Assembly (NCBI GenBank): GCA_023414975.1
Contig: JAEZMI010000405.1
Location: 1 to 11,164 of the forward strand
Source: Pseudomonadota bacterium
GTDB taxonomy: Bacteria; Pseudomonadota; Alphaproteobacteria; Rhizobiales; Xanthobacteraceae
DNA length: 11,164 nt
Direction of reading: 5' to 3'
Positions 6,531-11,164 of the stretch are shown here, piece after piece. Position numbers and translations under genes: made by a program. The first letter of the stretch is position 1. Each line of letters opens with the position of its first letter. The notes below the pieces were generated by a model. The model was given only the letters and a program-made list of their open reading frames with translations, was not told the DNA's origin and ran no database searches.

Positions 6531-6856
6531 GGCTTCACCTTGGGCGAGGGAGTGGAACCGTCGGCCGGGCCGCTGCCCGGCTTGCCGCCGTTCTGGGCCT
6601 GGTCGAGCTTCCAGAGCAGCGTCTCGGCGTCCTGGATCTTGTGCGAGAGCAGGGTGAGCAGCTCGCGGCTGTCGTCGTTCAGCACTTCCATGGCGTTGCG
6701 CGCATGGTGCAGAGCGTTCGCGCTGTCATCGAGCGCCACCCGGTAGTCGTTCTCGCAGGCCGAGAGGTTTCCGAGCTTGCGGTACATCAGCATGACGCAG
6801 GTGCTCGTCACCACAAGGGCGACGAAGAGCACGGCCTCACCGGGGGAGAATATCAT
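6527..6856 (-). CDS. Uncharacterised small membrane protein with predicted coiled coil, between fliM and fliN
   Basis: I recognise no named family. Starting at the ATG at 6854-6856 the product is 109 residues. Residues 7-25 form one hydrophobic segment (EAVLFVALVVTSTCVMLMY). Basic residues (YRK) follow immediately, so by the positive-inside rule the C-terminal part should be cytoplasmic. Residues 34-87 are acidic-basic mixed with regular Leu/Ala spacing (ALHHARNAMEVLNDD, LLTLLSHKIQDAETLLWKL) and are probably a long helix or coiled coil. The tail (88-109) is Gly/Pro/Ser-rich. The frame extends 18 codons further to 6910, but that part lies inside fliM; AGGAG 7 nt before 6856 supports the shorter start. 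It overlaps the fliM end by 20 nt and the fliN start by 4 nt, implying coupled translation with both. A role at the C-ring or stator is inferred from position. Confidence 0.85.
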   Translation of the reverse strand: MIFSPGEAVLFVALVVTSTCVMLMYRKLGNLSACENDYRVALDDSANALHHARNAMEVLNDDSRELLTLLSHKIQDAETLLWKLDQAQNGGKPGSGPADGSTPSPKVKP

Positions 6857-7781
6857 CGAGGAACTCCTGTGCCTGATCCACGGCATCTTCGATGCGCAGC
6901 ACATACGCACCCTCGGCTTGCCCGAGGCTGCACCAGAAGAGGCCCTGCTCGGCGCTCTCCAGCTTGACGCGGCTGCGCGGTGTCGCCTGCAGCGGCAGAA
7001 TCTGGCCGACCTGGAGGGATGCGGCCTCGCCCAGCGTGATCTCGCACTGGTCCAGCACGGCGCGCAGCCGCACTTCGGTGCGCTGGACCTCGCCGCGAAT
7101 GTGCCGGCTCCACACCGGATCGCGCGGCGCCGCCTCGCCCGCCGTGGTGCTGGCGAGCTGCTGGCGCATCGGGGCGAGCGCGCCCTGCGGGACGAGCACG
7201 AACATCTCGCCGCCGCGGTTGATCGCCTGCAGAAGGAATTTCGCGCAGACGGCGAGGTTGTTGCGCCGGCCGATCACCGCGAAGTCCATGCGGGTCTCGT
7301 GCCGCTGGAACTTGAAGGTTGCCTTGCTGACGAGCGAAAAGGCGGCCTGGATCGACTTGCCGATCTGCTCGAACAGTGCCTGGGCGATGCGCATCTCGAT
7401 GTTGGAGAAGGATCGCTCGTCGTCGCAGGGCGGCTCGGAACCGTCCGCCCCGAACAGCACCTCCACCATGGTGAAGATGAAGTCGCGGTCGAAGCCGACG
7501 ATGACGTGGCTGTCCCATTCCGGCGAGTGGAACACGCCGACGACCGCCATGCCTTCATAGGCGTCGAGGAAGTCGCCGATTCGCCCGCTCTCGACTTCGC
7601 TCAGCGAGTAGTAGGCCTGCGAGGAGACAAGCTGGCGCAAGCTCTCCGCGCATTGCGTGGCCATGCGGTCGAAGATGACGTTGAGCATCGGCAGCTTGTC
7701 GAGCGACAGGCCGGCCGCGTCGAGAAGCAGATTGCGGATGTCGGTGGGGGAGCCGTTCAGTGAACCGGGGTGCGTGTTCAT
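6837..7781 (-). CDS. fliM: Flagellar motor switch protein FliM
   Basis: FliM is the middle C-ring subunit that in enteric bacteria binds phospho-CheY and reverses the motor. The product is 314 residues, within the family range. The middle CheC-like domain spans about 35-215; the GGxG-like segment is FGADG (110-114), followed by FSNIEMRIAQALFEQI. The C-terminal SpoA domain lies at about 232-298 (VQRTEVRLRAVLDQCEITLG, SLQVGQILPL). The N-terminal CheY-binding motif is poorly conserved: SPTDIRNLL (11-19) aligns with SQAEIDALL of E. coli but has Arg in place of the Asp. The start lies 3 nt after the motA stop with only a weak ribosome-binding site, so it is probably coupled to motA. The 3' end overlaps the next gene by 20 nt. 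Confidence 0.95.
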   Translation of the reverse strand: MNTHPGSLNGSPTDIRNLLLDAAGLSLDKLPMLNVIFDRMATQCAESLRQLVSSQAYYSLSEVESGRIGDFLDAYEGMAVVGVFHSPEWDSHVIVGFDRDFIFTMVEVLFGADGSEPPCDDERSFSNIEMRIAQALFEQIGKSIQAAFSLVSKATFKFQRHETRMDFAVIGRRNNLAVCAKFLLQAINRGGEMFVLVPQGALAPMRQQLASTTAGEAAPRDPVWSRHIRGEVQRTEVRLRAVLDQCEITLGEAASLQVGQILPLQATPRSRVKLESAEQGLFWCSLGQAEGAYVLRIEDAVDQAQEFLDDILPR

Positions 7782-7784
7782 GGC

Positions 7785-8669
7785 TTAGGCCGCCTGCGCC
7801 ACGGAGGAAAGGTTCGGAACGTTGGAGATCGCTTCGGCCTCGACCTCGTCGATGGTCGGGCGCTCGGAGGCGGAGATGGTCTTGCGCCCGTGCTCCAGAG
7901 CGATCTGCGGCAGCGCGCCGTTCATGTAGGCGATCAGCGCCTGCTTCACGATGATGTAGGGCTGGCACTGCTTCTCGCGCAGGATCTTGATGTTGTGCGC
8001 CAGCGGCCCGAGGATCGCGTAGGACGAGTAGATGCCGACCAGCGTGCCGACCAGCGCCGAGCCGATGTAGTGGCCGAGAATTTCGGGTGACTGGTCGATG
8101 GCGCCCATCGCCTTCACGATGCCGAGCACGGCCGCGCAGATGCCGATGGCGGGCATGCCTTCCGCCACGGTGCTGACCGCGCCGGCGGGCTTGGTCTTGT
8201 ACTTCTTGATGGTGGAGATTTCCTGTTCCATCAGCCCTTCGATCTCGTGCGAGCGGGCATTGCCGATGACGATCAGGCGCGCGTAGTCGCAGATGAACTG
8301 CGTCAGTTCCTTGTCCTTCAGAATGTCCGGGAAGTGCTGGAACAGGGGGGAATTCTCGGGGTCGTCGATATGCCCTTCGACCTCGTTGCGCGGCTTGGTG
8401 CGCAGCTCGCGCATCAGCGCGTAGAGCAGGCCGAGCAGATGCAGGAAATCCGCGCGCTTGGGCGCCTTGCCCGAGAAGGCCTGCCCCATCGCCTTGCCGG
8501 TATCCTTGATCGTCGCCATCGGGTTGGCGATGACGAAGGTGGCGATCGCGATACCGAAAATGATCACATATTCAAACGGTTGCCAGATGACGGCGATATG
8601 GCCGCCCATGGCCATGAACCCGCCGGCGAGCGAGACCATCCCTAGAACGATGCCGATCAGAATATTCAC
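7785..8669 (-). CDS. motA: Flagellar motor stator protein MotA
   Basis: MotA forms the ring of the proton-driven stator that pushes on FliG. With the GTG start at 8667-8669 the product is 294 residues. This numbering puts Arg90, Glu98, Pro173 and Pro222 exactly where E. coli MotA has its functionally important residues, which strongly supports that start. Four hydrophobic segments are seen: about 3-22, 32-49, 166-188 (with GMPAIGICAAVLG) and 202-222 (SALVGTLVGIYSSYAILGP). The large cytoplasmic loop lies between the second and third. The frame is open upstream to 8864, but that 65-residue extension is Pro/Arg-rich and unlike MotA. GGAGG sits 9 nt before the GTG. It is the first gene of the minus-strand unit; motB is not in the window and is probably encoded elsewhere, as I recall for rhizobia. 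Confidence 0.97.
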   Translation of the reverse strand: MNILIGIVLGMVSLAGGFMAMGGHIAVIWQPFEYVIIFGIAIATFVIANPMATIKDTGKAMGQAFSGKAPKRADFLHLLGLLYALMRELRTKPRNEVEGHIDDPENSPLFQHFPDILKDKELTQFICDYARLIVIGNARSHEIEGLMEQEISTIKKYKTKPAGAVSTVAEGMPAIGICAAVLGIVKAMGAIDQSPEILGHYIGSALVGTLVGIYSSYAILGPLAHNIKILREKQCQPYIIVKQALIAYMNGALPQIALEHGRKTISASERPTIDEVEAEAISNVPNLSSVAQAA

Positions 8670-8678
8670 AGCGCTTCG

Positions 8679-8683
8679 CCTCC
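8679..8683 (-). promoter_or_regulatory. Ribosome-binding site deciding the motA GTG start
   Basis: On the minus strand this reads GGAGG, 9 nt before the GTG at 8667-8669. Together with the residue numbering match to E. coli MotA (R90, E98, P173, P222) it fixes the motA start. Confidence 0.75.
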
Positions 8684-8720
8684 GTTGTGCCTGGAGGGTG
8701 TAGGCGGGCAAGGTTGCGCG

Positions 8721-8740
8721 GGGCTGGTCGGGACTGGTCG
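8721..8740. repeat. Tandem 10-bp repeat, candidate operator
   Basis: Two adjacent 10-bp units, gggctggtcg and ggactggtcg, match at 9 of 10 positions. The period is about one helical turn, so a regulator could bind both copies on the same DNA face. It lies 52-71 nt upstream of the motA start and 133-152 nt upstream of the DUF1217 start. Which regulator would bind is unknown. Confidence 0.35.
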
Positions 8741-8820
8741 AGGGCGGCGGCGGACGGACATCGGCGCCTGGCTCACCGCGGGCTCCCCCGAAGGAGAAGG
8801 CACGCGCGGGGGCGGCAGCC

Positions 8821-8835
8821 TGGCGCAAGGTTTGT
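8821..8835 (+). promoter_or_regulatory. Possible sigma-54 (RpoN) promoter for the DUF1217-flgF-fliI unit
   Basis: The sequence TGGCGCAAGGTTTGT resembles the RpoN consensus TGGCAC-N5-TTGC, with the -24 GG and the -12 G correctly spaced. It departs at two positions (G for A in the -24 box, T for C in the -12 box). Transcription would begin about 25-30 nt before the DUF1217 ATG, a sensible leader length. Sigma-54 flagellar promoters are known in some alphaproteobacteria such as Caulobacter; use here is inference, and a chance match in GC-rich DNA is quite possible. Confidence 0.25.
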
Positions 8836-8872
8836 GGGGGAGGGTCGACGCCGGACACACGCACGGTGCGCC

Positions 8873-9640
8873 ATGACCACGACCTACGATGCTTACCGCC
8901 TGCTCACCCGCAATCTTGACCGGACCCTGAAGGTCAAGGCGGCCGAACCCGTCGTTGCGCTCGAAACCAAGTATTATCTGGCGACTATTCCTACGATCAA
9001 ATCAATCGATGATTTTCTGAAGAACACCCGTGTCTTCAACTACGCGATGAAGGCGTTCGGCCTTGAAGAGATGGCCTATGCCAAGGCCTATATGCGCAAG
9101 GTGCTGACCGAGGGCATCACCGACAAGAACTCCTTCGCCAACCGGCTGAACGACGACCGTTTCACCTCCTTCGCCAAGGCCTTCGACTTCGACACCTATG
9201 GCGCGCTCACCACCTCGCGTGCCGTGACCCGGCAGGAAACGGTGGACAAATATGTCCGCCAGACGCTGGAAGTGGACGCGGGCGCGGAGAATGAGGGTGT
9301 CCGCCTCGCCCTGTACTTCAAGCGCGAGGCACCCAAGGTCTCGTCCGTCTATGGGCTGATGGCCGATCCCGCGCTGTGGAAGGTGGCGAAGACCGTCTTC
9401 GGCTTCCCCGCCGAAATGGGCAATGCCGATATCGACAAGCAGGCGAAGGCCGTCAAGAAGCGGCTGGACATCGCCACGCTCAAGGACCCGGTCAAACTCG
9501 ACCGGCTTATCCAGCGCTTCACCGCGCGGTGGGACATGGACCAGGTGGCCAGCTCCCCGACGCTCGCCCTGTTCAACAGCGGCTATTCGGTCGGTTCCGG
9601 CGTCGCCTTGTCCCTGATGAATCTCAAACACGGAGGTTGA
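8873..9640 (+). CDS. DUF1217-family protein of the flagellar cluster
   Basis: This 255-residue protein matches the DUF1217 family as I remember it: an N-terminal MTTTYDAYRLLTRNLDRTLK, then VALETKYYLATIPTIKSIDD, the helical block around FNYAMKAFGLEEMAYAKAYM, RLNDDRFTSFAKAFDF, and a mid-protein stretch with VYGLMADPALWKVAKTVFGF. No signal peptide or membrane segment is seen; it should be cytoplasmic or exported by the flagellar system. The function is not established to my knowledge; the gene often sits next to flgF in rhizobia. The C-terminal part (203-255) ends with a small-residue, hydrophobic stretch. The ATG at 8873 begins the family similarity. The frame is open back to 8687, but that part is Arg-rich and unlike the family. 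No good ribosome-binding site precedes the ATG (only GGTG). flgF follows 3 nt after the stop. Confidence 0.9.
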   Translation: MTTTYDAYRLLTRNLDRTLKVKAAEPVVALETKYYLATIPTIKSIDDFLKNTRVFNYAMKAFGLEEMAYAKAYMRKVLTEGITDKNSFANRLNDDRFTSFAKAFDFDTYGALTTSRAVTRQETVDKYVRQTLEVDAGAENEGVRLALYFKREAPKVSSVYGLMADPALWKVAKTVFGFPAEMGNADIDKQAKAVKKRLDIATLKDPVKLDRLIQRFTARWDMDQVASSPTLALFNSGYSVGSGVALSLMNLKHGG

Positions 9641-9643
9641 GGC

Positions 9644-10360
9644 GTGTCCAGCATCTATGTCGGGCTATCCATGCAGATGGCCGCCGAGCGCCGCATGGCG
9701 ACGATCGCCACCAACATCGCCAATATGAGCACGCCCGGCTACCGCGCCGAGGAGGTCAAGTTCGAGACCATGATGTCGAAGGTCGCCAATGACGTGGCCT
9801 TCGTCTCGGAAGGCGACAGCTACACCTCCCTGCGGCCGGGCAGCGTGACCTACACCGGCAACCCGCTCGATCTCGCCCCGCAGGGCGATGCCTGGTTCGC
9901 GGTGCGCGGGCCCTCCGGCACCATGTACACCCGCGACGGCCGCTTCCAGCTCGGGCCGAACGGCGATCTGCGCACCGTCGACAACCTGCCGGTGCTGGAC
10001 GCCGGCGGCACGCAGATCTCCATCGACGCCTCGCAGGGGCCGGTCGGCATCGGCGCCGACGGCGCGATCACCCAGGCCGGCAACCGGGTCGGCACGGTGG
10101 GCCTCTTCACCCTGCCGGCCGGGGCGGTGGTGACCCGCCACGGCGCCTCCGCGGTCGTGACGGACCGGCCGGCGGCGGTGGTGCAGGATTTCAGCCGCTA
10201 CGGCATCCGCCAGGGCTATGTCGAAGGCTCGAACGTCGATCCGATCCTGGAGATGACCCGTCTCATCGCCGTGCAGCGCAGCTTCGAGATGGCGGCCCAG
10301 GCGGTGCAGCAGGGCGAGGATTCCACGGCCGAGGCGATCAACATGCTGGGTCCGTCCTGA
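9644..10360 (+). CDS. flgF: Flagellar proximal rod protein FlgF
   Basis: FlgF is a proximal rod subunit, related to FlgG. The product is 238 residues. The N-terminus has the rod signature TNIANMSTPGYRAEEVKF at about 23-40. The centre has YTGNPLDLAPQGDAWFAVRG and MYTRDGRFQLGPNGDL, and the C-terminus reads RQGYVEGSNVDPILEMTRLI followed by AVQRSFEMAAQAVQ. The start is a GTG at 9644-9646 with a strong GGAGG 7 nt upstream (9632-9636), within the end of the preceding gene; the DUF1217 stop is 3 nt before it. The protein is shorter than FlgG in the window (238 against 262 residues). Position upstream of fliI, with a separate flgG beside fliE, supports FlgF rather than a second FlgG. Confidence 0.92.
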   Translation: MSSIYVGLSMQMAAERRMATIATNIANMSTPGYRAEEVKFETMMSKVANDVAFVSEGDSYTSLRPGSVTYTGNPLDLAPQGDAWFAVRGPSGTMYTRDGRFQLGPNGDLRTVDNLPVLDAGGTQISIDASQGPVGIGADGAITQAGNRVGTVGLFTLPAGAVVTRHGASAVVTDRPAAVVQDFSRYGIRQGYVEGSNVDPILEMTRLIAVQRSFEMAAQAVQQGEDSTAEAINMLGPS

Positions 10361-10361
10361 C

Positions 10362-11164
10362 ATGGACGCCTTGCGCCGTCTGGAGGCGGCGGTTCAGTCG
10401 GGTCTGTCCGAGATCCCGCTCGTGCGGGCCAGCGGCACGGTGCGCGAGGTCGCGCCCACCCATTTCCGCGTCTGCGGCCTCTCCGCCCATCTGCGGCTCG
10501 GCGAATGCGTGGCGGTGGAGACCGAGGGGCGCCGGCTCATCGGCGAGGTGGTGCGGCTCGATGGCGACGGGGCGACGGTAAAGCCCTTCGACGAGCGCGT
10601 GGCGCTCGGCATGGGCGCCAGCGCCTATAAGAACGGGCCGCTCTCCTTCCGGCCGGACTGCTCCTGGAAGGGGCGCGTGATCAACGCGCTCGGCCAGCCG
10701 CTCGACGGCATGGGGCCGCTCGCCCTGGGCGGGATCGCCATGCCGCTCGACGCCGATCCGCCGGAGGCGATGAGCCGCTCGCGCATCGAGAAGCCGCTGC
10801 GCACCGGGGTGCGGGTGATCGACCTGTTCACCCCGCTCTGCGAGGGCCAGCGCATCGGCATCTTCGCCGGCTCGGGGGTCGGCAAGTCGACCCTGCTCTC
10901 CATGCTGGCGCGCTGCCAGGGCTTCGACACGGTGGTCGTCGCGCTGGTCGGCGAGCGCGGGCGCGAGGTGCGCGAATTCCTCGAAGGTCCGCTGGCGCCC
11001 AACCGCCACCGCTCGGTGGTGGTGGTCGCCACCAGCGACGAGAGCGCGATGATGCGCCGCCTCGCGCCCCGCGCCGGCTTCGCCGTGGCGGAATATTTCC
11101 GCGACCGCGGCGAGCAGGTGCTGCTCATCGTCGATTCCGTCACCCGCTACGCCCATGCCGCGCG
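10362..11164 (+). CDS. fliI: Flagellar export ATPase FliI (partial, C-terminus off the right edge)
   Basis: FliI is the cytoplasmic ATPase of the flagellar type III export apparatus, related to F1 beta subunits. The first 267 codons are present; the family is about 440 residues. The N-terminal beta domain covers about 22-85. The P-loop (Walker A) GSGVGKST is at 170-177 with Lys175 and Thr177. VALVGERGREVREFLE follows at about 193-208, matching the family's GERGREV motif. The Walker B segment LLIVDSV is at 254-260 with Asp258, then TRYAHA just before the edge. LRTGVRVIDLFTPLCEGQRI before the P-loop is also typical. The ATG at 10362 is one base after the flgF stop with no clear ribosome-binding site, so translation is probably coupled. 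The usual partner genes fliJ and fliH are not visible here. Confidence 0.97.
   Translation, partial: MDALRRLEAAVQSGLSEIPLVRASGTVREVAPTHFRVCGLSAHLRLGECVAVETEGRRLIGEVVRLDGDGATVKPFDERVALGMGASAYKNGPLSFRPDCSWKGRVINALGQPLDGMGPLALGGIAMPLDADPPEAMSRSRIEKPLRTGVRVIDLFTPLCEGQRIGIFAGSGVGKSTLLSMLARCQGFDTVVVALVGERGREVREFLEGPLAPNRHRSVVVVATSDESAMMRRLAPRAGFAVAEYFRDRGEQVLLIVDSVTRYAHAA

Larger units (their letters stand above)
8670..8872. other. Divergent intergenic control region between motA and the DUF1217 gene
   Basis: Both transcription units must start in or near this 203-bp region, unless read-through supplies them. It contains the motA ribosome-binding site, a 10-bp tandem repeat (8721-8740), two copies of CAAGGTT in plus orientation (8709-8715 and 8826-8832), and one sigma-54-like sequence (8821-8835). 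It stays free of stops in both the motA frame (to 8864) and the DUF1217 frame (from 8687), but the predicted Arg/Pro-rich peptides look like noncoding GC-rich DNA. I see no strong sigma-70 boxes. Confidence 0.6.

Noticed and set aside
5574..6746. A 390-codon open frame on the plus strand opposite fliG, fliN and the small membrane gene
   Set aside because: It spans several certain genes on the other strand and has a His/Asp/Ala/Gly-rich composition typical of an antisense shadow.
8676..8690. Sigma-54-like AGGCACAACGGAGGC on the minus strand before motA
   Set aside because: It keeps -24 GG and -12 GC spacing but overlaps the motA ribosome-binding site, so transcription would start at or inside the coding sequence.
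8687..8872. N-terminal extension of the DUF1217 protein by 62 codons
   Set aside because: The extension is Arg/Gly-rich, unlike the family, and would cover the whole divergent control region. Family similarity begins at the ATG at 8873.
1..11164. Mobile elements, CRISPR arrays, tRNA or rRNA genes
   Set aside because: No transposase, integrase, regularly spaced repeats or RNA-gene signatures were seen; the window is continuous flagellar coding sequence.

Overview
The window is part of a chromosomal flagellar gene cluster from an alphaproteobacterium, most likely Hyphomicrobiales (Rhizobiales). The DNA is GC-rich. The genes are tightly packed with ATGA and TGATG junctions. The mix of gene families, including a DUF1217-type protein beside flgF, is what I recall from rhizobial flagellar regions. 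I cannot name a genus; a Xanthobacteraceae-like or Bradyrhizobium-like lineage is a guess.

Layout. Two transcription units diverge from a 203-bp intergenic region (8670-8872). The left unit runs on the minus strand with 13 genes in transcription order: motA, fliM, a small uncharacterised membrane protein, fliN, fliG, flhB, an uncharacterised 150-residue protein, flgB, flgC, fliE, flgG, flgA and flgI. The flgI gene is cut by the left edge. The right unit runs on the plus strand: a DUF1217-family gene, flgF, then fliI, which is cut by the right edge. Only two gaps inside the left unit exceed 100 bp. One lies before flgB (3501-3632) and one between flgG and flgA (1439-1578); the latter holds two perfect inverted repeats. 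No stretch longer than 300 bp lacks a gene.

How the genes work together. MotA is the stator ring subunit; its partner MotB is not in the window. FliG, FliM and FliN form the switch (C-ring). FlhB (export gate, substrate switch) and FliI (export ATPase) belong to the flagellar type III secretion apparatus. FliE joins the MS-ring to the rod. FlgB, FlgC, FlgF and FlgG make the proximal and distal rod. FlgA and FlgI are the P-ring chaperone and the P-ring. The window therefore covers the basal body and motor core, without filament, hook or chemotaxis genes.

Novelty. The locus is mostly standard. The best candidates for undescribed biology are three genes without a clear role that sit inside these operons: the membrane-anchored, probably coiled-coil protein between fliM and fliN, the 150-residue protein between flhB and flgB, and the DUF1217 protein. 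Smaller points are a degenerate CheY-binding motif in FliM, a likely TTG start for flgB, short repeated sequence elements in the intergenic regions, and hairpins between flgG and flgA.
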